This document shows positions 24,890 to 32,994 of a stretch of 64,000 bases of DNA, piece by piece. The DNA lies in contig CAZEWG010000002.1 of assembly GCA_964514485.1 (NCBI GenBank), positions 72,333 through 136,332 on the forward strand, written 5' to 3'. This DNA is from JAEZAA01 sp964514485. Lineage in GTDB: Bacteria; Pseudomonadota; Gammaproteobacteria; Pseudomonadales; Oleiphilaceae. Position 1 is the first letter of the stretch; each line of letters opens with the position of its first letter. The notes below the pieces were generated by a model. It did no database searches and had not been told where the DNA came from. It saw only the letters and a list, made by a program, of their open reading frames with translations. Position numbers and translations under genes: made by a program.

Positions 24890-26314
24890 TTAGGAGGTGC
24901 CGGATCCGGTGGCTTCGAGAAAACGGTGTAGCCAGTATTTCGGCCAATAATAATCGGTGTCTATATGACTGTAGGGTAGAGAGCGGGGCTCTTCAATCAA
25001 CCAGTGGACATACTCCAGGGCATCCAGACAGACCTGGGTACGACAGTCGGCCTCAATGCGCACGTTGGCTTCCAGCACCGTGTTGGAAAGACCACGGCGG
25101 GTATAGTTGGCGGAGCCGGCGATGATAATGCAGCGGTCGGGTTTATGGAGCAGGGTGAAGCAGTTGTGGAACTCTTCGCTGCGGGTATTGGCCCAGCGGA
25201 TCTCGAAATGGGTATGGCGGGCCATTTCTGGTCCGGTCAGCTGATTGGGGAAACCTGATTTAGGGTTGCCAAAACTCACCAGGTTTTGATCCAGCACCAG
25301 GGTGCCGGGCACGCCTCGCTCACTGGCTCGTATCAGGGCTTCGACCAGGTCCCGTTCCGCCAGATACTGGGTGAACAGAAACAGGTAATCCCGGGGCGTG
25401 GCGGATTCGATCAGTTCAAGGAGTGCTTCTTTGATCTGATCCCCCATCAGCGGCGTCACCAGGGCATCCCCCTCACTGTGCTCCAGGGGCAGCTCGATGG
25501 GGATCTCCATGCCAGAGAGGCGGGCCACGGCTTTCTCGGCTTCCAGAAAATGACGGGCCACGGCTGTGCTGCGGATGGTGACGCCGGTATTGGCGAAGTA
25601 GCAGCTGGCATCTTCGAAGTTGGACGAGGTGACCATGGTGAGGTGGCTGTCGCCGTCGTCGGCAATGATCAGCTTGCGGTGGTTGGCACGGGCCATGATG
25701 CCTTCCAGAATCGCCCAGGGCGTGGTTTGGCTGAACGATTCCAGGGGGTTGCGAAACCAGGGGCCGGCGTCGGTGGGAATCCAGCGCAGGCCCAGCCGCC
25801 ACAGGGGGGCATACATCAGGTTGTTCTCCCGCAGCTGGTTCAGGTCTGCCACGCACACATTAACCCCGGCATCTTCCAGCCATTGGATGGGCGGGCTGAC
25901 GGCGGTGCCGTACATGATGTTCAGCGGGTCGGTGATAAACCAGGCGGGGCGGTCCCGGGAGGCAAAGGCATCGACGATCTGCCGGGTGGTCGGGATCAGA
26001 TCTTGGCTTCTGGAAGCATGGTGGAGGCAGAACAGGAAGACATCCATCACCACGAACTGTTCCGCATCCCTGATCATCCGGATCAGCTCCGGCGTAATCT
26101 GGCGAACGCTTTGACGTTCACCGTTCTCATACCAGGTGGAGTCATGAAAAAAACGGATATTCTCGGAAGGCACCCGATAGGTGTAGCGAACGCCGTTGAT
26201 GCCTTCGGGCTGGGGGCGAAAACGGTAGTAGAGGGAAGTTCCCACCAGGGTCGCCAAGGGCACACCCCACTTGAGTAAATCTCGGTAGCGGCCGTTAGAA
26301 GCACCGTCCAGCAT
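24890..26314 (-). CDS. Phospholipase D-like protein
   Basis: 474 residues. An N-terminal hydrophobic stretch (LLKWGVPLATLVGTSLYYRF) may anchor it in the inner membrane. The first HKD motif is good: NHRKLIIADD near residue 216, followed by VTSSNFEDAS. In the second half GSANYTRRGLSNTVLEANV is clear, but the preceding segment reads FHNCFTLLHKPDRC, with Cys where HxK expects Lys. The second motif is therefore degenerate or shifted. Role could be phosphatidyl transfer (cardiolipin-synthase-like) or hydrolysis. The EEP phosphatase gene follows by four bases. Confidence 0.82.
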   Translation of the reverse strand: MLDGASNGRYRDLLKWGVPLATLVGTSLYYRFRPQPEGINGVRYTYRVPSENIRFFHDSTWYENGERQSVRQITPELIRMIRDAEQFVVMDVFLFCLHHASRSQDLIPTTRQIVDAFASRDRPAWFITDPLNIMYGTAVSPPIQWLEDAGVNVCVADLNQLRENNLMYAPLWRLGLRWIPTDAGPWFRNPLESFSQTTPWAILEGIMARANHRKLIIADDGDSHLTMVTSSNFEDASCYFANTGVTIRSTAVARHFLEAEKAVARLSGMEIPIELPLEHSEGDALVTPLMGDQIKEALLELIESATPRDYLFLFTQYLAERDLVEALIRASERGVPGTLVLDQNLVSFGNPKSGFPNQLTGPEMARHTHFEIRWANTRSEEFHNCFTLLHKPDRCIIIAGSANYTRRGLSNTVLEANVRIEADCRTQVCLDALEYVHWLIEEPRSLPYSHIDTDYYWPKYWLHRFLEATGSGTS

Positions 26315-26455
26315 ACTGCCTCCTTGCGGATCTGAATGAAGCCCAAAGCTAAGGGCTTATCAACTTATGGTTTCATTATAGGGATGAGACGGGGTCCGCA
26401 TTAGGGTCTGCCCTGCAAGAAGAGAAGGGCAGGGCTTGGAGGCTGGAATGGCGGT

Positions 26456-27022
26456 CTAGCCCTCAACGATGACGCCCGAGTTACGCAAGGTTTCCAGAAC
26501 CTCGGACTCCTTTTCCGGGTGCACGGGGCGAGTGGCGGCCCGGATCAGGTGGGCCTCAAAGCCTTCTTTCATGGCATCCAGTGCGGTGTGCATGACACAG
26601 ACATCCTCCGCCAGCCCACCAATCCAGAGCCGCTGGATATGAAACCGGCGTAAAAAAGAAGCCAGCCCGGTGCCATCAAAAGCCGAGTAGGCATCCTGGT
26701 CAAAGCGGGTGCCTTTGCTGACGCGGATCATCCGTTCGGTGACATGCAGGGCCGGATGAAACTGGGCACCTTCCGTGTCTTGCACACAGTGGACCGGCCA
26801 GATGCCGCCATGCTGCTTAAAGCTCACATGGCCCACCGGGTGCCAGTCGCGGGTTACGAAAATCAGGATGCCGGCGTCGATGGCGGCATCAATCCAGTCA
26901 TTGAGGACCGGGATGATGGCGTCTGCTCCGGCAATGGCGAGGGAGCCACCCTGGCAGAAGTCGTTCTGGACATCAACAATCAGTAAAGCGTCCTGATAGT
27001 GGAATTCGATCGAAGGGGTCAT
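26456..27022 (-). CDS. pncA: Nicotinamidase / isochorismatase-family hydrolase
   Basis: 188 residues. The catalytic triad of nicotinamidases is visible: Asp in LLIVDVQNDFCQGGSLAI, Lys in RVSKGTRFDQDAYSAF, and Cys in GLAEDVCVMHTALDA. The metal-binding DWHPVGHVSF segment is also present. It should convert nicotinamide to nicotinate for NAD salvage. The ATG at 27022 is six bases after GGAG; a TTG four codons upstream is in frame but overlaps the ribosome site. Single gene. Confidence 0.9.
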   Translation of the reverse strand: MTPSIEFHYQDALLIVDVQNDFCQGGSLAIAGADAIIPVLNDWIDAAIDAGILIFVTRDWHPVGHVSFKQHGGIWPVHCVQDTEGAQFHPALHVTERMIRVSKGTRFDQDAYSAFDGTGLASFLRRFHIQRLWIGGLAEDVCVMHTALDAMKEGFEAHLIRAATRPVHPEKESEVLETLRNSGVIVEG

Positions 27023-27231
27023 GGTGATCTCCAAAGAGGGCAGGTGAGGGAGAAAACCTCAGCCTGTTTTTTGGACAGTTGTTAGACCATTTTATTCTCC
27101 CGCCGCCCATTAGAATGAAAGCCGGGCTCTGATAAAAGGAGCCGATGGGTTTTCCGGTGGGACCAATGGGGTATGATTGGTCGGATCATTCGATGCCATC
27201 CCATTTTCACACAACGATTCAGGAGGACATG

Positions 27232-27858
27232 ATGAAGTTAACCATCAAAGATCTCGAACACGGACAGCCGATTCCGGCCCGGAATGCCTTTGGTATCCCC
27301 GATGCCCAAAATCACATGGCTTTCGGGGAGAACCTGAGTCCGGAAATCAGCTGGTCCGGGGCGCCGGAAGGGACGAAGAGCTTTGTCATTCTGGTCAAGG
27401 ACGTTGACGTACCCAGTGTTGGGGACGATGTGAACCAGGAAGGCAAAACCATTCCAGCGGATCTGCCCCGGGTCGATTTTTATCATTGGGTGCTGATTGA
27501 TATTCCGGCGGACATTACCCGGATTGGCGAAGGGGAAGACTCCCGTGGCGTCACGCTGGGTGGCAAAAAGCCCGGCCGTGCCGGCATCGGCATTCGTGGC
27601 GTCAATAATTACACCCAGTTCTTTGCCGGCAATGCGGACCTGGAAGGCATCTATGGCGGCTATGACGGCCCTTGTCCGCCCTGGAACGATGAGCGCTTGC
27701 ATCATTACCATTTCACCGTCTATGCCCTGGACGTGGCCAGCCTCGCGCTTGATGGCGAGTTTCAGGGGCCGGATGTGGTGCAGGCGATGGAAGGGCATAT
27801 CCTGGCTGAAGCCACCATTGTGGGGACTTATACCCTGAACCCGCAGGTCAAGTCCTGA
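27232..27858 (+). CDS. YbhB/YbcL family Raf-kinase-inhibitor-like protein
   Basis: 208 residues, phosphatidylethanolamine-binding-protein fold. Signatures: LSPEISWSGAPEGTKSFVIL near residue 38 (the conserved SPxxxWxGxPxGTKS), VDFYHWVLIDIPAD, GGYDGPCPPWNDERLHHYHF (conserved GPxPPxG-like and HHY), and VYALDVASLAL. Bacterial members have unclear roles; they bind small phospho-ligands. The second of two tandem ATG codons is at the better distance from AGGAGG. The DUF938 gene follows by 26 bases. Confidence 0.9.
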   Translation: MKLTIKDLEHGQPIPARNAFGIPDAQNHMAFGENLSPEISWSGAPEGTKSFVILVKDVDVPSVGDDVNQEGKTIPADLPRVDFYHWVLIDIPADITRIGEGEDSRGVTLGGKKPGRAGIGIRGVNNYTQFFAGNADLEGIYGGYDGPCPPWNDERLHHYHFTVYALDVASLALDGEFQGPDVVQAMEGHILAEATIVGTYTLNPQVKS

Positions 27859-27884
27859 TCGTTGCGTCTGCCGAGGATTCCGCC

Positions 27885-28484
27885 ATGGAAAAACCAGTCG
27901 CGCCCGCCTGTTTGCGTAATCAGGAGCCGATTGCCCAAGCTCTGGCCGGGATCCTGACCGAACCGGCCCGGGTTCTGGAAATCGGCAGCGGTACCGGCCA
28001 GCACGCGGTCTATATTGCCCGTGCTCTGCCGCACCTGATTTGGCAGCCAACGGAGCTGGAACCCGCCCTGGCAGGCATCCGGGCCTGGCGGGCAGACGCA
28101 GGGCTGGAGAATGTGCTGGAGCCCCTGGTGCTGGATGTCAGTCAGGACCACTGGCCCCGGGAGCCTTATGACGCCGTGTTTACCGCCAATACCGTGCACT
28201 TTATCGGCTGGCGGCCGGTCCGGTGCATGTTTGAGGGGGTGGCGCGGGTACTGCGAGAAGGCGGACGCTTCTGTGTTTACGGGCCGTTCAATTACGACGG
28301 CCAGTATACCAGTGAGGGAAACCGGGAACTGGATGCCTGGCTCAAAAGCCGGGACCCGGTCAGCGGCATCAAGGACATCGCGGAGGTCACCCGGTTGGCG
28401 GCCTCCCTCGGACTGGTGTTGCAGCAGGATCTCGCCATGCCGGCCAATAACCGGCTGCTGGTGTTTGCCAAAGGCGGAAACTGA
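27885..28484 (+). CDS. DUF938 methyltransferase-like protein
   Basis: 199 residues. The SAM-binding motif VLEIGSGTGQHAVYIA lies near residues 30-45, and the family's hallmark WQPTELEP and NTVHFIGW segments follow. YGPFNYDGQYTSEGNRELD and the C-terminal MPANNRLLVFAKG complete the DUF938 pattern. Substrate unknown. It probably shares a transcript with the upstream Raf-inhibitor-like gene and converges on the DsbA-family gene with a 13-base gap. Confidence 0.88.
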   Translation: MEKPVAPACLRNQEPIAQALAGILTEPARVLEIGSGTGQHAVYIARALPHLIWQPTELEPALAGIRAWRADAGLENVLEPLVLDVSQDHWPREPYDAVFTANTVHFIGWRPVRCMFEGVARVLREGGRFCVYGPFNYDGQYTSEGNRELDAWLKSRDPVSGIKDIAEVTRLAASLGLVLQQDLAMPANNRLLVFAKGGN

Positions 28485-28497
28485 TCCTGAGCGGGTC

Positions 28498-29154
28498 TCA
28501 GAACTCGTCGTTCAGGCTTTCCAGGGCGATATCCCGAAAGGCGCGAACCAGGGTGTCCGGGTCCTGGGCGCCGGAGATTAGGTAGGTCTGGTTCACGATA
28601 AACCCGGGCACGGCCTGGATTCCTTGCTGATAATGGCGCTGCTCCGCCCGCACTTCCTCCGCATAACGGTCGCTGGCGACCACGTCACTGGCTTCCTGGG
28701 CGTTCAGCCCCAGCTCATCGGCAACCCGCACCAGTACTTCCGGCGCGGCCGGATTATTGCCCTTGCCGAAATACTCATCAAACAGCGCCAGATAGAACTC
28801 GGTCTGCTTGTTGTGAGTGCGCGCCCAGTGAAGAATGCGGTGGGCATCAAAGGTGTTGTGGATCCGGCGTTCGGGGCCGAACTGGAAGTTCAGGCCCAGC
28901 TCCTGGCCCAGGCTGGCAATCTGCGCCTGATTTTGCAAGGCGGCGTCCCGGGTGAGGCCGTATTTGCGCGCCAGGTGCTCGAAGATTTCCTCGCCTTCCG
29001 GGGGCATCTGGGGGTTCAGTTCGAAAGGGTGCCAGTCGATCTGGAACTCAATTTCCCCTTTCAAGGTGTTCATGGCCTGTTCCAGGCGCTTATAGCCAAT
29101 CGCGCACCAGGGACAGACCACGTCCGAAACGATATCCAGTGTAAATACTTTCAT
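28498..29154 (-). CDS. DsbA-family oxidoreductase (FrnE-like)
   Basis: 218 residues, no signal peptide, so cytosolic. The thioredoxin-fold active site is DVVCPWCAIGYKRL (CPWC, near residues 14-17). The 2-hydroxychromene-2-carboxylate isomerase/FrnE-type features follow: FELNPQMPPEGE, FDAHRILHWA, and the cis-Pro loop GIQAVPGFIVNQ near residue 178. Members act as disulfide isomerases or thiol reductases in stress. It starts next to a perfect hairpin at 29178. Confidence 0.9.
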   Translation of the reverse strand: MKVFTLDIVSDVVCPWCAIGYKRLEQAMNTLKGEIEFQIDWHPFELNPQMPPEGEEIFEHLARKYGLTRDAALQNQAQIASLGQELGLNFQFGPERRIHNTFDAHRILHWARTHNKQTEFYLALFDEYFGKGNNPAAPEVLVRVADELGLNAQEASDVVASDRYAEEVRAEQRHYQQGIQAVPGFIVNQTYLISGAQDPDTLVRAFRDIALESLNDEF

Positions 29155-29177
29155 AACATTCCTACTGCATTGAAGGA

Positions 29178-29197
29178 ACGGCGCCCGTAGGCGCCGT
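29178..29197 (-). terminator. Hairpin after the ferritin-like gene
   Basis: ACGGCGCC pairs with GGCGCCGT around a 4-base loop, 30 bases after the stop of the ferritin-like gene (reverse strand). The following T run is interrupted, so it is a weak terminator or a leader hairpin for the DsbA-family gene. Confidence 0.5.
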
Positions 29198-29226
29198 GGT
29201 ATAAAGCAGTGTATAGAAACGGGTTT

Positions 29227-29976
29227 TTAATGGCGAGTGACGGACTTTGCGCCCGCCTGTGCCCGCACGGCGGTTTCATACCACTGCCGGATGCTTTGCA
29301 GGTGAACATCCTCCTGACGTAGGGCATGGCGGAATTGCTCGGCCATGTCGCTCATGCCCATATCTTCCGCCAGCTTGATGAGCAGCTCCCAGGCCGCATT
29401 GTCGGTCAGCTCAATGCTGAGCATGGCTTCGAGACATTGGCCGACGGTGGTGCGTGGGTCCATGATGACTTTCATCAGCCCAGACGCGGCCACCCCGGAA
29501 ATATTGGCATCCGGGGTCTGGGCCGTCGGGTCGGCGCCGAGCTTGTCGAGACAGTCCTTGAGGATCTGGAAGTGTTCTGCTTCCTGGTTGCGGAACTGGC
29601 GGACCTGGTCAATGGGAATAATGTCGCCCATTTCCTTGTCGGCCAGGGCCGCTTCGCACTTGTTAATGAACGACTCGTAGATCCGTACCCCCGTGCGTTC
29701 ATAGGCCAGCCGCTCGCCCAGTTTATTGATGAACATTTCCGGGTTGCTGCCGGTGACCTTTTGCATGGTGGACTTGAACGCCCCTTTGATCGTACCCGGA
29801 ATGGGCACCGAGCCCACGGCATCTGACTGTTGAATGTAGTCCCGCTCGATGGAGCGGATGGACTGATTGGTTTGAGTCACCGGCGAGTTCATGGCGCCTT
29901 CGATCATCGCCTTGCTGTCGATGGGGGACATATCAATGCCGGTGCGATTACGGCCCATCTGTGTCGATTTTTCCAT
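29227..29976 (-). CDS. Ferritin-like domain protein
   Basis: 249 residues. After an N-terminal disordered about 70 residues, helices carry the ferritin-like metal pattern: GERLAYERTGVRIYESFIN (Glu), RNQEAEHFQILKDCLDKLG (ExxH) near residue 133, CLEAMLSIELTDNAAWELL (Glu), and RHALRQEDVHLQSIRQW (ExxH-like). Likely a di-iron protein in the cytosol of unknown function, perhaps in iron or oxidative-stress handling. A second, larger ferritin-like gene lies directly upstream on the same strand, so both may share a promoter. Confidence 0.8.
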   Translation of the reverse strand: MEKSTQMGRNRTGIDMSPIDSKAMIEGAMNSPVTQTNQSIRSIERDYIQQSDAVGSVPIPGTIKGAFKSTMQKVTGSNPEMFINKLGERLAYERTGVRIYESFINKCEAALADKEMGDIIPIDQVRQFRNQEAEHFQILKDCLDKLGADPTAQTPDANISGVAASGLMKVIMDPRTTVGQCLEAMLSIELTDNAAWELLIKLAEDMGMSDMAEQFRHALRQEDVHLQSIRQWYETAVRAQAGAKSVTRH

Positions 29977-30109
29977 GTTTAATCTCCTGTGGCTTTTATG
30001 GCTCTGTCATGGCCTGTCTAGCCCTGTCATGGCCTGGCGGCGCTGTTGATGACTTCGGCGGCACCGCGCCCGAGCCTCTCAAGACCTGGAGAGGCTGCGT
30101 TAGTGGCCG

Positions 30110-31285
30110 TTAGGCCATGGCCGCTGGCTCTTGCCGACTCAGTTCGGTGCCCGGATACCATTGGTATCCCGCAGCGACCGCCTCGGTAGGGACTCCCTCG
30201 GAGTTCATATGGCGGCGGTAGTCCTGGGAGGCGTGCTTTTCCTGCTCTTTCGGCACGAAATCCGGCCCGTCGGCCCGCAGATCCACTTCCTGACTCAGAA
30301 TCTTGCGCACGAACTCGCGGTTGCTTTGATAGGCGATCGGATCCGGCAGGGTTTCCGGCAGAATTTCCGCCGGGTCTCGGCGCTCGTACTTCTTGAACAG
30401 GTCCGTCACCAGGTTCAGGTGACCCAGCTCATAGTCCAGAAACCGCTCCCAGATGGCCTTGATCCGGGGGTTGGTTTCCGACTCCACGCAGCTGTAGTAG
30501 TTGTAGACCTCGTTGGCTTCATACAGCAGCCATTTCTCCAGCCAGGTCTCGTTGGGATCGATGATGGAGCCGTACTGGGTCACGTGCTGCTCTTCAATGG
30601 AGGCAATCTCCGCATAAAGCTGACGGGCCACCGGATCGCTAAAGGTCGGCCCGATATTCATGTAGTAATCCCGAGTCTGGTATTCCCCGGACATGATGGT
30701 CAGGGCGTTCATCTTACTGATCGGGTCAGCCGCGGTGCGGTCATAGTGGTGGCGCAGATCGTCATGGGGGGCCCGATGCTCTTCGGCGGTGGGGCGTCCG
30801 GGCATGATATCGGTATAGCTTTGCAGGATGTTGTTGGCATCCTTGCCCTCCACCCGGTCCAACAGGGCGGAGTAGCGGTACATGTGGTCGAAGTCTTCCA
30901 GCATGCCGAACCGGTAAACCTGGGCCAGATAAGGATCGGGTTCCTGCTGGGCCACGGCTGCGGTCACTTCAATGGCAACCTGCTCGTAGGCAATGGTGGT
31001 TTCCAGGGGGGAGTGGTCGCCGGATAACAGCCAGTTGATCATGGTCTGCTGGTGGTGTTCCACCCGCCGCACCTTGGCCAGGTGTTCGCGCAACTCGCCG
31101 TTGCACTGGGAAAACATATGCTGAAAGCGGTTGACCTGTTGCTCGATTCCGTTCATCAAAATGATGCGAACCCGGGTAAAGGCATCATCGTCCAGTTTGG
31201 AGATCGGGTTCTGGACCAGCTCCTTCCAGGTGAACTTCTGATTGGAGAGGGATGTCCCTCTGTTATCGAAAAGTTTAACGGCCAT
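30110..31285 (-). CDS. Large ferritin-like hypothetical protein
   Basis: 391 residues, cytosolic. Mostly helical with several spaced Glu and His residues: VRRVEHHQQTMINWLL near residue 75, YEQVAIEVTAAVAQQE, GMLEDFDHMYRYSALLD (ExxxH), YAEIASIEEQHVTQYGS (ExxH) near residue 235, and FLDYELGHLNLVTDLFK (ExxH). These fit two ferritin-like four-helix units. No characterised relative is recognised. The pairing with the shorter ferritin-like gene 133 bases downstream suggests joint expression. Confidence 0.65.
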   Translation of the reverse strand: MAVKLFDNRGTSLSNQKFTWKELVQNPISKLDDDAFTRVRIILMNGIEQQVNRFQHMFSQCNGELREHLAKVRRVEHHQQTMINWLLSGDHSPLETTIAYEQVAIEVTAAVAQQEPDPYLAQVYRFGMLEDFDHMYRYSALLDRVEGKDANNILQSYTDIMPGRPTAEEHRAPHDDLRHHYDRTAADPISKMNALTIMSGEYQTRDYYMNIGPTFSDPVARQLYAEIASIEEQHVTQYGSIIDPNETWLEKWLLYEANEVYNYYSCVESETNPRIKAIWERFLDYELGHLNLVTDLFKKYERRDPAEILPETLPDPIAYQSNREFVRKILSQEVDLRADGPDFVPKEQEKHASQDYRRHMNSEGVPTEAVAAGYQWYPGTELSRQEPAAMA

Positions 31286-31686
31286 GGTTCCTCCTGATAT
31301 TTCGGGCCTGACGGTCGTGGTCTAGACATAAGCCTTACGCAAGCACCGTGCCGACTGGGCCGCCCGCAGTCCAAACCAGACGGGAAGGGAGTTAAGGGGA
31401 GTGGAACCGGGCCGGGCAGGCGGGTGGCGGCGGAACCGGGAAGAAGGTTTTTTACAAAGGAGTGTGTAAAAGCTACAGCTTTTGCCGGATTTTGAGGCCA
31501 AAAACCCACTAAATAGCGGGGTTTTGAAGGGTTTTATTACAAGGTTTTCACTCAGGGCTGGTGTCTCGTCCTTCCCGTGCTGGTTCCAGTTACGGAGACC
31601 TGAAGTTTGGCGCTGACCATGGCATTTCCTTTGCTTGCTCTCTGGAAGGATTCAAGGTCAAACCCAATGGGTACATAGGGGTGACG
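31286..31686. other. Divergent intergenic region with palindromes
   Basis: About 400 bases between the divergent ferritin-like and YihY genes. It holds a perfect palindrome AAAAGCTACAGCTTTT (31468-31483, 7-bp arms) and, about 18 bases further, AAAACCC/GGGTTTT (31501-31525) with an 11-base spacer. Either could be an operator; the second also resembles a weak terminator. No gene is supported; the frame open from 31561 is an upstream extension of the YihY gene. Confidence 0.5.
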
Positions 31687-32649
31687 ATGGCACATTCAGC
31701 AAGAGCGGCGAGTGACCGGGGGCGCCATGCCCGCCGTCCTCAGGATGTTCCGGCCCGGGGCTGGCGGGATGTTCTGCTACGTGTGAAATCGGAAATGAGC
31801 AAGGACAATCTCAGTATTGTGGCAGCGGGTGTGGCGTTTTACTTTCTGCTGTCCATCTTTCCGGCGCTGGCAGCCTTTATTTCGATGTATGGTCTGCTCA
31901 ATGACCCCGCGGATGCCCAACAGCAGGTGCAGGGTTTTAGTGAAATCCTGCCGGCCGAAGCCCGTGACATCCTGCTGACCCAAATGCAGCAGCTGACCGC
32001 CGGTTCCAGTTCCGCGTTGGGTTTTGGGGCCCTGTTCGGTGTGTTGCTGGCCCTGTGGAGCACGATGAAAGGCACCATGGCCTTGATCACCGCGTTGAAC
32101 ATTGTCTATGGCGAAACCGAGCAGCGGGGGCTGCTCAAACTCTATCTGGTGGCTTTTCTGCTGACGGTGGGAGCCGTCCTGTTTCTGGCGCTGTCTTTAT
32201 CATTGATTGCCATCATTCCACCGGTGCTGGAACGATTGGGGATCGGAAGCTGGATTGAAACCGCCTTCAATGTGGCCCGCTGGCCCATTCTCGCTCTGGT
32301 GGTGATCACCATGCTGTCGGTGGTGTACCGGTTTGCCCCCAGCAGAAGCCAGCCCAAATGGCGCTGGGTGAATCCCGGCTCCTTGACCGCCGCGGCATTA
32401 TGGCTGATCAGCACCGCCTTGTTTTCCTGGTATGTGTCCAGTTTCGGCAGCTATAACGAAACCTATGGCTCCCTGGGGGCGGTGGTGATCCTGCTGATGT
32501 GGTTTTACATCACCTCTTATATCTTCCTGATGGGAGGCGAACTGAATGCTGAGCTGGAGCGCCAGACCAAGGAGGACACCACCGAAACCGGCAAGCCGCT
32601 GGGCGAGCGGGGCGCCTATGCGGCCGATACCGTGGGCAAGAAGCCTTGA
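31687..32649 (+). CDS. YihY/BrkB-family inner-membrane protein
   Basis: 320 residues with six predicted membrane helices. Family features: SKDNLSIVAAGVAFYFLLSI near residue 38, ALGFGALFGVLLALWSTMKG, ALNIVYGETEQRGLLKLYL, the loop VYRFAPSRSQPKWRWVNPG, and SLGAVVILLMWFYITSYIFL followed by the conserved GGELNAELERQ. Formerly called ribonuclease BN by mistake; actual function unknown. The ATG at 31687 follows AGGGG; a GTG at 31561 would add 42 atypical residues. Confidence 0.88.
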   Translation: MAHSARAASDRGRHARRPQDVPARGWRDVLLRVKSEMSKDNLSIVAAGVAFYFLLSIFPALAAFISMYGLLNDPADAQQQVQGFSEILPAEARDILLTQMQQLTAGSSSALGFGALFGVLLALWSTMKGTMALITALNIVYGETEQRGLLKLYLVAFLLTVGAVLFLALSLSLIAIIPPVLERLGIGSWIETAFNVARWPILALVVITMLSVVYRFAPSRSQPKWRWVNPGSLTAAALWLISTALFSWYVSSFGSYNETYGSLGAVVILLMWFYITSYIFLMGGELNAELERQTKEDTTETGKPLGERGAYAADTVGKKP

Positions 32650-32994
32650 GCGAGGGGCGGGGACTCACTTGAAAAGGGCGGGTGGCAACTTCAGGATAAA
32701 TACCGCAGTCGCCTGAAGCCAACAGCCACTCCGGGTTTAAGAAACGGCTTGATCAAACCCGGGTTGGGTCGATCAGGCTGGTGGATATCGGCGGCTTTGG
32801 AACCGTTGTCTGAAGGAGCATCAGCAAAAACCAAGGTTTCAGCCAGTTGTTCGTCCTTCCGAGTATTTCAAAATATCGCGCAGTTAAGAGCTCTCCGCAG
32901 TTGCTTGGATCTCAAGAAGTGAGTGGTCGTTGCTCAGGACGCAGCAGAAAAAATTCGCTTTGGTCTACAAGAACAAAAAGCAGGCGGACACCCT
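32650..32994. other. Intergenic region before the sigma54 activator
   Basis: About 345 bases. It contains a perfect 8-bp inverted repeat CCGGGTTT/AAACCCGG (32731-32762) with a 16-base spacer, possibly the end of the YihY transcript. The promoter of the activator gene should lie to the right of it. No gene is supported. Confidence 0.45.

Noticed and set aside
25286..26278. 330-codon open frame on the + strand
   Set aside because: Antisense to the PLD-like gene, shadow composition.
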